Of a DNA stretch of 64,000 nt, positions 53,011-60,955 are shown one piece after another; the first letter of the stretch is position 1, and each line of letters begins with the position of its first letter. A model generated the notes under the pieces. That model saw nothing but the letters and a program-made list of their open reading frames with translations, did not search any database and was not told where the DNA came from. The DNA comes from Labrenzia sp. PHM005 (GTDB taxonomy: Bacteria > Pseudomonadota > Alphaproteobacteria > Rhizobiales > Stappiaceae). The position numbers and the translations under genes were made by a program. Where the stretch lies: positions 694,501-758,500 of the forward strand of contig NZ_CP041191.1 of assembly GCF_006517275.1 (NCBI RefSeq), read 5' to 3'.

Positions 53011-54171
53011 ATGCATTTTGGCCTGACCGAAGAACAAGAGATGATCGTCTCCACAGTGCGATCATTCGTAGAGAACGAAATCTACCCGCACGAAGAGATG
53101 GTTGAGAAAACCGGTCAGGTGCCGCATGAGCTTGGCGAGAAACTTAAGCAGAAGTGCATCGACCTTGGATTTTATGCCTGTAACTTCCCCGAAAGCGTCG
53201 GCGGCGCTGGACTGAGCCATCTGGATTTCACGCTTGTGGAGCGCGAACTTGGCCGCGGTTCGATGGCTCTCAACCACTTCTTCGGCCGGCCGCAGAACAT
53301 CCTGATGGCCTGTAAAGAAGAGCAGATCGAAAAATACCTTCTGCCAGCCGTCCGGGGTGAGAAAATGGATGCCTTGGCCATGACTGAGCCCGATGCCGGT
53401 TCCGATGTCCGCGGCATGAAATGCCAGGCCGTGCGTGATGGCGGTGATTGGGTGATCAGCGGCTCCAAGCACTTCATTTCCGGCGCTGAACACGCCGATT
53501 TCTTCATTGTCTTTGTGGCGACCGGTGTGGATGACACGCCTAAGGGGCCGAAAAAACGGATCACCTGTTTCCTGGTAGACCGGGGCACACCCGGATTTGA
53601 AGTTCGTGACGGCTACAATTCCGTGAGCCACAAGGGCTACAAAAACTACATTCTTTATTTCGATCAATGCCGCTTGCCCGATGCTCAAGTGCTTGGTGAA
53701 GTCGACGGCGGGTTTGAAGTCATGAACGAGTGGCTGTACGCAACCCGCCTGACTGTTGCTGCCATGAGCGTTGGCCGCGCGCGGCGCTGCTTTGACTATG
53801 CCGTCAACTATGCCGCTGAGCGGAAGCAGTTCGGCCAGTCCATCGCCAAGTTCCAGGGGGTGAGTTTCCAGGTGGCCGACATGATCACCGAGATCGATGC
53901 CGCCGATTGGCTGACGCTTGCAGGTGCCTGGCGGTTGGATCAAAACCTGCCGGCCAACCGTGAAATCGCCAGCGCCAAAGTCTATGCAACAGAAATGTTG
54001 GCCCGGGTGACAGACACCACGCTGCAGATCTTTGGCGGCATGGGTTTGATGGACGATTTCCCGATCGAACGGTTCTGGCGCGATGCCCGCGTGGAACGGA
54101 TCTGGGACGGCACCAGCGAAATCCAACGCCACATCATCAGCCGCGATATCTTCCGGCCGTTGGGGGCTTAA
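53011..54171 (+). CDS. Acyl-CoA dehydrogenase, probably gamma-butyrobetainyl-CoA or crotonobetainyl-CoA type
   Basis: The ATG giving MHFGLTEEQEMI (386 residues) is preceded by AAGAGGGG and matches the family start; the open frame upstream is not coding. It is an FAD enzyme with the usual three-domain acyl-CoA dehydrogenase fold: AMTEPDAGSDVRGMKC (about 127-142), substrate loop SVSHKGYKN, QFGQSIAKFQ and QIFGGMGLMDDFPIERFWRD. In the usual base position the sequence is IWDGTSEIQ. The neighbours (CoA ligase, hydratase, BKACE, carnitine dehydrogenase) suggest conversion of gamma-butyrobetainyl-CoA to crotonobetainyl-CoA. Activity on another acyl-CoA cannot be excluded. First gene of its operon. 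Confidence 0.85.
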   Translation: MHFGLTEEQEMIVSTVRSFVENEIYPHEEMVEKTGQVPHELGEKLKQKCIDLGFYACNFPESVGGAGLSHLDFTLVERELGRGSMALNHFFGRPQNILMACKEEQIEKYLLPAVRGEKMDALAMTEPDAGSDVRGMKCQAVRDGGDWVISGSKHFISGAEHADFFIVFVATGVDDTPKGPKKRITCFLVDRGTPGFEVRDGYNSVSHKGYKNYILYFDQCRLPDAQVLGEVDGGFEVMNEWLYATRLTVAAMSVGRARRCFDYAVNYAAERKQFGQSIAKFQGVSFQVADMITEIDAADWLTLAGAWRLDQNLPANREIASAKVYATEMLARVTDTTLQIFGGMGLMDDFPIERFWRDARVERIWDGTSEIQRHIISRDIFRPLGA

Positions 54172-54173
54172 AG

Positions 54174-56210
54174 ATGCGGTCTTTGACCCGCTTATTAAAC
54201 CCGCGGTCGATTGCGGTCATCGGCGGTGGCGCTTGGTGCGAGAGTGTTCTCACGCAATGCAAAGCGTTCGGTTACTCCGGTAAACTTTCAGCCATCCACC
54301 CCAAACGCTCGGATGTTGGCGGTATTCCGGCCGTCACCTCTCTGGCGGATCTGGAAGATGTGCCGGATGCGATTTTTATTGGGGTGAACCGCCATGTCAC
54401 TATTGAGGTCGTGCGCGAAGCAGCTCAGCTCGGTGTGGGAGGCGCTGTCTGTTTTGCTTCCGGTTTCCGCGAGGCTGCTGCTGAGCTCGAAGACGGAAAT
54501 GACCTGCAGGACGCTCTGATTGAAGCTGCTGGCGATATGCCGATCCTCGGCCCGAACTGCTACGGGTTCATCAATGCGCTTGAGACAGCGTCCCTCTGGC
54601 CGGATCAGCATGGCTTGGCCAAAATTGACCGCGGAGTCGCGATCATTTCGCAAAGCTCCAACATTGCGCTGAACCTGACCATGCAGACCCGCGGCCTGCC
54701 GGTGGCTTATGTCATGACAGTCGGCAACCAAGCGCAATCCGGGTTGTCTCAGATTGGCGAAGCGCTTTTGCAAGACGACCGCGTGACGGCGATAGGTCTT
54801 CATATCGAGGGGATCGACAATCTTTTCGCTTTTGAAGCCTTCGCCCGCAAGGCCTGGGCCTGCGGAAAGCCGGTCGTGGCGCTGAAGACCGGACGATCCG
54901 AGCAGGCTCAGGCCGCAACGGTCTCCCATACAGCTTCAATAGCGGGGACGTCTGCAGGCGCGTCAGCGCTGTTTGACCGATTGGGAATTGCCGAAGTCCA
55001 GACACTTCCGATTCTCTTGGAAACGCTCAAGCTTTTCCATGTTCACGGTCCATTACCCAATACCCGAATTGCTTCGATGTCTTGTTCCGGTGGTGAAGCC
55101 AGTCTCATGGCGGATCTGGGCCTTGCCCATGACATTACATTTCCGGAGCTTACAAATTGCCAATCGAATGGGCTGCGTAGCGCACTCGGCCCGAAGGTCG
55201 CCCTCGCCAATCCGCTTGATTATCACACTTATATCTGGAGTGATCCTGCAGCCATGGCCGACACGTTCGCGGCCATGATGGCTGGTGATCTGGCACTCGG
55301 CTTGGTGGTGTTGGATTTTCCACGCAGCGACCGCTGTAATGGTGCGGAGTGGGAGAAAGTTATCGATTCGATTGATTTGGCCGCCCGGACCTCAGGCAAA
55401 CCGATGGGCGTGGTTGCCTCGCTCCCGGAAGCGCTGCCGGAAATCATTGCTGAGGATCTGATTAGGCGGAACATTGTTCCCTTCGCCGGGATGGAAGAAA
55501 CCATGGCCGCGATCTCCGTCGCGTCAAAACTTACGTCGCCGCCAACTGATACCGGCATCTTTGTTCCGGGGCAGCTGGTGCAGGTCGAAACTTTAAGTGA
55601 AGACACCGCCAAAGAGAGATTGAGCACTTTTGGCGTCCGAATTCCCAAAAACGCAACGGCCAAAACTGCGGAAGAGGCAGCCACTCTTGCCGATAAGATC
55701 GGCTATCCAGTTGTCCTGAAAGGCCTGGGCATCGCCCATAAGAGCGAGGCAGGCGCTGTTGTTCTCAATCTGACGTCCAGCGAGGACGTTCTGGCTGCTG
55801 CAGCACATATGCAAGTGGATGGATTTCTCGTAGAAGAGATGGTCACTGGAACGCTCGCAGAGTTATTGATCGGTGTCGTGCGCGACCCAGGTCACGGCTA
55901 TGTGTTGACCCTGGCGGCCGGCGGTGTGTTGACCGAACTTCTGGAAGATGGCGTCTCTTTGACCATCCCGGCCAGCCGGGAAGACCTTGAAAAGGCCCTT
56001 GACCGCTTGCGGATTTCAAAAGTGCTCAAAGGATTCCGGGGACGGCCTGCCTGTGACATCGACAAAATCCTCGATACTATTCTGGCACTTCAGACATACG
56101 TTTTGTCGGGTGCGGTTGAAGAAGCCGAGATAAACCCGCTCCTTTGCGGACCAGACTTTGCCATTGCGGCGGACGCCCTCATCAGATGCGGACAAAAGCA
56201 TGACGGATAA
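54174..56210 (+). CDS. ADP-forming acyl-CoA synthetase, probably for betaine-type acids
   Basis: This 678-residue protein has a CoA-binding domain (about 8-105), a succinyl-CoA ligase-like central part (about 140-300) with the phosphohistidine H252 in TVSHTASIAG, and a C-terminal ATP-grasp domain (about 475-678). This is the NDP-forming acetyl-CoA synthetase type. E. coli CaiC, by contrast, is AMP-forming. Here it would activate gamma-butyrobetaine, crotonobetaine or carnitine to the CoA ester. Its ATG lies 2 bp after the dehydrogenase stop and its end overlaps the hydratase gene by 11 bp, so cotranscription is nearly certain. The substrate is an inference from context. Confidence 0.85.
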   Translation: MRSLTRLLNPRSIAVIGGGAWCESVLTQCKAFGYSGKLSAIHPKRSDVGGIPAVTSLADLEDVPDAIFIGVNRHVTIEVVREAAQLGVGGAVCFASGFREAAAELEDGNDLQDALIEAAGDMPILGPNCYGFINALETASLWPDQHGLAKIDRGVAIISQSSNIALNLTMQTRGLPVAYVMTVGNQAQSGLSQIGEALLQDDRVTAIGLHIEGIDNLFAFEAFARKAWACGKPVVALKTGRSEQAQAATVSHTASIAGTSAGASALFDRLGIAEVQTLPILLETLKLFHVHGPLPNTRIASMSCSGGEASLMADLGLAHDITFPELTNCQSNGLRSALGPKVALANPLDYHTYIWSDPAAMADTFAAMMAGDLALGLVVLDFPRSDRCNGAEWEKVIDSIDLAARTSGKPMGVVASLPEALPEIIAEDLIRRNIVPFAGMEETMAAISVASKLTSPPTDTGIFVPGQLVQVETLSEDTAKERLSTFGVRIPKNATAKTAEEAATLADKIGYPVVLKGLGIAHKSEAGAVVLNLTSSEDVLAAAAHMQVDGFLVEEMVTGTLAELLIGVVRDPGHGYVLTLAAGGVLTELLEDGVSLTIPASREDLEKALDRLRISKVLKGFRGRPACDIDKILDTILALQTYVLSGAVEEAEINPLLCGPDFAIAADALIRCGQKHDG

Positions 56211-56985
56211 TCCAATTAAGACCCAAATCACTGGGCATATTCTAGAGGTCACTCTCGACCGGCCGAAAGCCAATGCCATTGATCTTGCGACCAGCCGGAT
56301 CATGGGCGACGTCTTTACCGATTTCCGGGACAACCCGGACCTGCGGGTCGCCATTGTCACCGGCGCAGGCGAAAAGTTCTTTTGCCCGGGCTGGGACCTG
56401 AAAGCGGCCGCTGATGGCGATGCGGTTGATGGCGACTACGGCAAGGGCGGTTTTGGCGGCTTGCAGGAACTGCGCGGCCTCAACAAGCCGGTAATCGCGG
56501 CCGTCAATGGCATTTGCTGCGGCGGCGGCTTGGAATTGGCGCTGTCCGCCGACATTATTCTTGCTGCTGAACACGCGAGTTTCGCACTTCCGGAAATCCG
56601 CTCCGGGACCGTTGCGGATGCGGCCAGCATCAAGCTGCCAAAGCGGATTCCTTATCATATTGCCATGGAAATGCTGCTGACCGGTCGCTGGATCGAAGTT
56701 GAAGAAGCCGCTCGCTGGGGACTGGTCAATCACGTTTATCCCGCAGCAGATTTGATGGCGGAGGCCCGCAAGCTTGCGGAATTGCTCGCCTCCGGCCCAC
56801 CGCTGGTCTACGCGGCGATCAAGGAAGTTGTCCGCGAAGCCGAAGACATGAAATTCCAGGACGCCCTGTCCCGGATCACCAAAAGCCAATTTGCCACCGT
56901 CGAAACCCTCTACCGGTCTGAAGATCAGCTGGAGGGCGCACGGGCTTTTGCAGAAAAACGCGATCCGGTCTGGAAGGGCCGGTAA
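56200..56985 (+). CDS. Enoyl-CoA hydratase/isomerase, probably crotonobetainyl-CoA hydratase
   Basis: I start at the ATG giving MTDNPIKTQI (261 residues), which overlaps the end of the synthetase gene. The crotonase fold is shown by VTLDRPKANAIDLAT, the oxyanion-hole segment VNGICCGGGLELALSADI and FALPEIRSGTVADAASIKLP. The sequence pattern (GWDLKAAADG, FCPGWDLK) resembles CaiD, the carnitinyl-CoA dehydratase. In this operon it would hydrate crotonobetainyl-CoA to carnitinyl-CoA, or the reverse. Family is certain; substrate is inferred. Confidence 0.85.
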   Translation: MTDNPIKTQITGHILEVTLDRPKANAIDLATSRIMGDVFTDFRDNPDLRVAIVTGAGEKFFCPGWDLKAAADGDAVDGDYGKGGFGGLQELRGLNKPVIAAVNGICCGGGLELALSADIILAAEHASFALPEIRSGTVADAASIKLPKRIPYHIAMEMLLTGRWIEVEEAARWGLVNHVYPAADLMAEARKLAELLASGPPLVYAAIKEVVREAEDMKFQDALSRITKSQFATVETLYRSEDQLEGARAFAEKRDPVWKGR

Positions 56986-56996
56986 AAGGGGGAACC

Positions 56997-57908
56997 ATGC
57001 CACTTCAAATGAACCGTGATGTTTTCATCACCTGTGCCGTCACCGGGTCGGGCTCGACCCAAGACAAATCTCCCCATGTGCCGCGCAGCCCCAAAGAGAT
57101 TGCCGCCAGTGCGATCGATGCGGCCAAAGCCGGTGCCGCGGTGGTCCATTGCCACGTCCGCGATCCAGACACCGGTGTGCCATCCCGGCGTCTTGAGCTC
57201 TACCGGGAAGTCACCGATCTCATCCGGGCGGCTGATGTTGACGTGGTCCTGAACCTGACGGCTGGAATGGGCGGCGACATCACGTTTGGGTCCACAGAGG
57301 CTCCGCTGCCAGTCAATCCGGCTGGCACAGATATGGTCGGCGCCACGGAGCGGATGGCGCATATTGCCGAATGCCTGCCGGAGATCTGTACGCTCGACTG
57401 CGGCACCATGAATTTTGCCGAAGCCGATTATGTCATGACCAACACCCCTGGCATGCTCCGGGCAATGGGCGCTATGATGACTGAGCTTGGTGTTAAGCCG
57501 GAGATCGAAGCGTTTGACACTGGTCATCTGTGGTTTGCCAAACAGCTTGTCGAAGAAGGCACGCTCGCTTCCCCCGCCCTGGTGCAGCTGTGCATGGGCG
57601 TTCCGTGGGGCGCACCGAACGACCTCAACACGTTCCTCGCCATGGTCAATGCCGTGCCGCAGGATTGGTCCTGGTCTGCCTTCAGCCTTGGACGCGATCA
57701 AATGCCCTATGTCGGTGCCTCCGTTCTCGCCGGTGGCCATGTACGTGTTGGCCTGGAAGACAATCTGTTCTTGGAAAAAGGCGTTCTCGCCACCAACGCC
57801 CAGCTCGTCGAAAAAGCAGCCGGCATCATTGAAGGCATGGGCGCCCGCATCATCGGACCAGATGCCGTGCGCGAAAAACTTGGCCTCACCAAAAGGGCTC
57901 CGAAATGA
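56997..57908 (+). CDS. BKACE-family beta-keto acid cleavage enzyme, probably 3-dehydrocarnitine-cleaving
   Basis: This 303-residue protein of the BKACE (formerly DUF849) family has the zinc site H51 and H53 in VVHCHVRDP, plus a later histidine and glutamate in the TIM barrel, and the conserved LTAGMGGD and SFSLGRDQM-type segments. The family condenses a beta-keto acid with acetyl-CoA to give an acyl-CoA and acetoacetate. The following gene encodes carnitine dehydrogenase fused to thioesterase, so 3-dehydrocarnitine with products betainyl-CoA and acetoacetate is the most likely reaction (CdhC function). GGGGGA precedes the ATG. Confidence 0.9.
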   Translation: MPLQMNRDVFITCAVTGSGSTQDKSPHVPRSPKEIAASAIDAAKAGAAVVHCHVRDPDTGVPSRRLELYREVTDLIRAADVDVVLNLTAGMGGDITFGSTEAPLPVNPAGTDMVGATERMAHIAECLPEICTLDCGTMNFAEADYVMTNTPGMLRAMGAMMTELGVKPEIEAFDTGHLWFAKQLVEEGTLASPALVQLCMGVPWGAPNDLNTFLAMVNAVPQDWSWSAFSLGRDQMPYVGASVLAGGHVRVGLEDNLFLEKGVLATNAQLVEKAAGIIEGMGARIIGPDAVREKLGLTKRAPK

Positions 57909-59323
57909 AAGCAGCGATCATTGGCGGCGGTGTCATCGGCGGCGGCTGGGCCGCCCGCTTTCTGTTAAACGGCTGGGATGTTGCGGTTTTCGATCCAGAT
58001 CCGGAGGCTGAACGCAAAATCGGTGAAGTGATTGCCAATGCCCGCCGCAGTCTTCCGGCGCTCTACGACAAGGCCCTTCCGGCTGAGGGGACTTTAAGTT
58101 TTCACGCCGATATGGCCGAGGCGGTCAAGGGCGCTAGCTGGGTTCAGGAAAGTATTCCTGAGCGGCTGGATCTCAAACATAAAATTCTCGGTCAACTTAA
58201 TGAACTGGTTCCGGGAGACACGGTCATCGGATCGTCAACCTCCGGCTTCAAACCCTCAGAGCTGACGGCAAACGGTGCGCGGGCAATCGTCGCCCACCCG
58301 TTCAATCCAGTTTATCTTTTGCCGCTGATCGAGCTGGTTGGCGATCCAGAGACAACCGAAAAAGCTGCAGAGATTCTGCGCACAATCGGCATGTTTCCGC
58401 TCATCGTCCGCAAGGAAATCGACGCGCATATTGCCGACCGATTTCTTGAGGCTGTCTGGCGGGAGGCCCTGTGGCTCGTCAAGGACGGCATCGCCACGAC
58501 GGAGGAAATCGACGAAGCCATCCGGATGGGATTTGGCATTAGGTGGGCCCAGATGGGTCTCTTTGAAACCTATCGGGTTGCCGGCGGTGAAGCTGGAATG
58601 AAACACTTCATGGCCCAGTTCGGACCTGCCTTGAAGTGGCCGTGGACCAAGCTGATGGATGTCCCGGAATTCACCGACGAACTGGTGGATCTCATCGCTG
58701 GACAGTCTGATGCCCAGTCCGGGCACTTGTCGATCCGGGAATTGGAACGGCTGCGCGATGACAATCTGGTCGGCATGATGCGGGCGCTCAAAAAGACCGG
58801 CACAGGCGCAGGCGGTGTGATCCAACGGCATGAGACCGAGCTGCCTGCTCCCGAGGTCAAAGACCTTCCCATCACTGGTGACCGTCAAATCCCGGTCAGC
58901 TGGACCGACTACAACGGTCATATGAACGAAGCGCACTATCTGGAGGCGGGGTCTCTCGCGACAGACGAATTCATGCAGTTGATCGGCGCGGATGCCAGCT
59001 ACATAGCTTCCGGGAAAAGCTATTTTACGATCGAATCCCATGTCCGCTACTTAAGTGAACTCCATGCGGGCGAACAACTGACCATCCAGACCCAGGTGCT
59101 CAACGGCAAGGGCAAAAAGCTGCACCTCTTCCATTTCCTCTATGGGGCTGACGGCACGCTCGCCGCAACAGTGGAAACACTGTTGCTTCATGTCGATCTC
59201 ACCACTCGGGCAAGTTCCCTGCCGGCTCCGGAGGTTCAGGAGAAACTGGAATCCTTCCACATAGCTCACGAACCCCTCGGCCTGCCCGTTGGTGCGGGCC
59301 GGTTCGTTGGGCAGCGGGCTTAG
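57905..59323 (+). CDS. Carnitine 3-dehydrogenase fused to betainyl-CoA thioesterase
   Basis: This 472-residue fusion has an N-terminal 3-hydroxyacyl-CoA dehydrogenase-like part (about 1-310) with the NAD motif GGGVIGGGWAARF (7-19), STSGFKPSEL and HPFNPVYLLPLIELV, as in L-carnitine dehydrogenase. The C-terminal hot-dog domain (about 325-472) starts with the 4-hydroxybenzoyl-CoA thioesterase-type motif WTDYNGHMNEAHY, whose D335 is the likely catalytic residue. Together they would oxidise L-carnitine to 3-dehydrocarnitine and hydrolyse the betainyl-CoA made by the BKACE partner to glycine betaine and CoA. The ATG overlaps the end of the BKACE gene by 4 bp. Similar fusions are known in rhizobia. 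Confidence 0.92.
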   Translation: MKAAIIGGGVIGGGWAARFLLNGWDVAVFDPDPEAERKIGEVIANARRSLPALYDKALPAEGTLSFHADMAEAVKGASWVQESIPERLDLKHKILGQLNELVPGDTVIGSSTSGFKPSELTANGARAIVAHPFNPVYLLPLIELVGDPETTEKAAEILRTIGMFPLIVRKEIDAHIADRFLEAVWREALWLVKDGIATTEEIDEAIRMGFGIRWAQMGLFETYRVAGGEAGMKHFMAQFGPALKWPWTKLMDVPEFTDELVDLIAGQSDAQSGHLSIRELERLRDDNLVGMMRALKKTGTGAGGVIQRHETELPAPEVKDLPITGDRQIPVSWTDYNGHMNEAHYLEAGSLATDEFMQLIGADASYIASGKSYFTIESHVRYLSELHAGEQLTIQTQVLNGKGKKLHLFHFLYGADGTLAATVETLLLHVDLTTRASSLPAPEVQEKLESFHIAHEPLGLPVGAGRFVGQRA

Positions 59324-59360
59324 GCAGGATAATATTCAGGTCAATTTGAACCACCTTGAA

Positions 59361-59389
59361 CGGTCCGGACTGCAGTTCATTCCGGACCG
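59361..59389 (+). terminator. Stem-loop after the carnitine operon
   Basis: CGGTCCGGA (59361-59369) pairs with TCCGGACCG (59381-59389) around an 11-nt loop, 38 nt after the operon's last stop codon. The stem is strong but no U-run follows, so it may need Rho or act mainly on mRNA stability. Confidence 0.5.
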
Positions 59390-59646
59390 GACGAAATCAA
59401 TTGAATGACGGCTTGAAGCGGTTTCAAACCGGATAATAGGCTCCACGGCGCCCCTGCTGTGGAACCGGGCGCCGGCTTCGATGCTGGAAGTTAGGGCGAT
59501 ATCCAAGCGGTGTTTATAAAAAATACAGGCGCAATCCAGGACGCAGAGCTGCCAGGTCAGTCTCTCTCTGTGATATTGGACAAAGACTACACAAGGTGTG
59601 CTCCGCCCCTGACAGGCCAGAATGTGACGGGTCATATTGCCGATGT

Positions 59647-59672
59647 TATAGGTACAGGCTAACCGACCTATA
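59647..59672. promoter_or_regulatory. Dyad just before the homocysteine methyltransferase
   Basis: TATAGGT (59647-59653) and ACCTATA (59666-59672) form a perfect 7-bp inverted repeat with a 12-nt spacer, 13 nt before the ATG. The right arm is itself part of the palindrome CCTATAGG (59667-59674). It may be an operator overlapping the promoter or ribosome site. Confidence 0.4.
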
Positions 59673-59685
59673 GGGCATACGCGTC

Positions 59686-60633
59686 ATGGCCATTTACAGA
59701 GATACGTTTCCAAACATAGATGTCGATTTGCTCCTGGCCTACGTCGGCATGGAAACCGATCTGATTTTTTCGCGTGGCATCGACCTGCCGGGCTTCGCTT
59801 CATATCCGCTTTTGGAAACGGCCGATGGGCGTAAACTTCTGAAAGAATACCTGAACGACATGATCGCACTGGGCAGAGAGACGGGTAACGGCGTCATACT
59901 AGAAAGCCCGACATGGGTTGCAAACCGGGATCGGGGCGCTGCGTTGGGGTATGGACCCGCAGTATTACAACAGTTCAACCAGCAAGCCATTGCATTGATG
60001 GTTGAGGTGCGCAAAGTCAACAGCGATGTGCCGGCAGTGATCAGCGCCAACCTTGGACCGCGTGACGATGCCTACGCGCCTGAAGTGCAAATGAGCGCCA
60101 GTGAAGCCGAACGCTATCATTCTGAACAGATTTCGGCACTTGCTGACACCGAGGTTGATGTAGTCAGCGGATATACACTTGCCTATCCATCCGAAGCGAT
60201 AGGGATTGTACGGGCTGCACAGCAATTTGGTCTGCCAATCGTAATCTCGTTTACAGTCGAGACTGATGGCAAACTTCCGACAGGCTGCACCTTAGAGCAG
60301 GCGATCTCGGAGGTGGATGCCGCAACTGACGGATATGCCGCCTACTTCATGATCAACTGCGCCCATCCCGATCATTTCGGCTCAATACTTGATGATCAAC
60401 CTTGGATGCAGCGGGTCAACGGAATTGTCGCAAATGCATCCCGGTGCAGCCATGCGGAGCTGGACGAAGCTGAAGAGCTTGATGATGGTGACCCAGCCGA
60501 ATTGGCAGGACAGCTAATGGATATCCGGAAACGGTTTCCACATATTCAAGTCCTTGGCGGATGCTGCGGCACAGACATGCGGCACATGAGAAAAATCGCA
60601 CAAGCATCGGCTGCGGCCCCGCCAGCTTTTTAA
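59686..60633 (+). CDS. Homocysteine S-methyltransferase family protein
   Basis: This 315-residue TIM-barrel enzyme has the three zinc cysteines of the family: C225 in MINCAHPDHF and C293/C294 in LGGCCGTD. The N-terminal segment reads AYVGMETDLIFSRGIDLPGF where the family usually has DGGMGTEL, a variant. Members (MmuM, BHMT, MetH N-terminal domain) transfer a methyl group from S-methylmethionine, glycine betaine or methyl-cobalamin to a thiol. It lies 362 bp after the carnitine operon that makes glycine betaine; whether it uses betaine is a guess. Weak ribosome site (AGGG). Confidence 0.85.
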   Translation: MAIYRDTFPNIDVDLLLAYVGMETDLIFSRGIDLPGFASYPLLETADGRKLLKEYLNDMIALGRETGNGVILESPTWVANRDRGAALGYGPAVLQQFNQQAIALMVEVRKVNSDVPAVISANLGPRDDAYAPEVQMSASEAERYHSEQISALADTEVDVVSGYTLAYPSEAIGIVRAAQQFGLPIVISFTVETDGKLPTGCTLEQAISEVDAATDGYAAYFMINCAHPDHFGSILDDQPWMQRVNGIVANASRCSHAELDEAEELDDGDPAELAGQLMDIRKRFPHIQVLGGCCGTDMRHMRKIAQASAAAPPAF

Positions 60634-60665
60634 CTTATCACGGCAGGCTTGATTGAGTTCAAAAT

Positions 60666-60863
60666 TCAATTCCGGCTTGGGCTTGCCAATTTCATTTTCT
60701 TTAAAATATCAATGACCTGCTTCCACTGAGCGGCCGCATCGTCTTCGCCATGCTCCAATAATTCATACCAACGCTGCTCACACTCGGCAATCGCACGGTC
60801 GCCAAAACGGTCGATCATGCGTTGTGCTGTTGAGAGGGTTGAAGACGAACGCTTTTCCACCAT
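60666..60863 (-). CDS. Small conserved-looking protein of unknown function
   Basis: This 65-residue protein (MVEKRSSSTLSTAQRMIDRF at its start) is helical and charged, with RMIDRFGDRAIAECEQRWYELLEHG and AAAQWKQVIDILKKM (read in shorter segments) arranged like the small DUF6961-type proteins of alphaproteobacteria. It is transcribed divergently from the FNR-like regulator, 92 bp away, and convergent with the methyltransferase. Size, an ATG start and codon use look like a true gene, yet the function is unknown. Confidence 0.6.
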   Translation of the reverse strand: MVEKRSSSTLSTAQRMIDRFGDRAIAECEQRWYELLEHGEDDAAAQWKQVIDILKKMKLASPSRN

Positions 60864-60925
60864 TAATACCGATTATTCCGTATTGAGAAAAAGTAGAGTG
60901 TGGCCTTATCCTCGGCAGCATGTAA

Positions 60926-60939
60926 TTGACGATTGTTAA
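60926..60939. promoter_or_regulatory. FNR-like box between the small gene and the FNR-like regulator
   Basis: TTGAC-GATT-GTTAA matches the FNR/FixK consensus TTGAT-N4-ATCAA in 8 of 10 conserved positions. It lies 62 bp before the small minus-strand gene and just before the plus-strand FNR-like gene, a fitting place for autoregulation and for control of the neighbour. Confidence 0.5.
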
Positions 60940-60955
60940 TCGAAAGCCAGCCATA

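Larger units (their letters stand above)
59324..59685. other. 362-bp intergenic region after the carnitine operon
   Basis: No gene is seen. It holds the terminator-like stem-loop at 59361-59389 and the operator-like dyad at 59647-59672, with the promoter of the methyltransferase gene presumably between. I looked for SAM- and SAH-type riboswitch cores, as the next gene is a homocysteine methyltransferase, and found no convincing match. Confidence 0.45.

Noticed and set aside
59490..59685. SAM- or SAH-responsive riboswitch before the homocysteine methyltransferase
   Set aside because: The expected conserved cores of SAM-II and SAH elements were not found; only small hairpins are present.
60926..60955. 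TTG at 60926 as start of the FNR-like gene
   Set aside because: This codon is part of the FNR-like box and lacks a ribosome site; the GTG at 60956 leaves the full domain set intact. The choice remains tentative.
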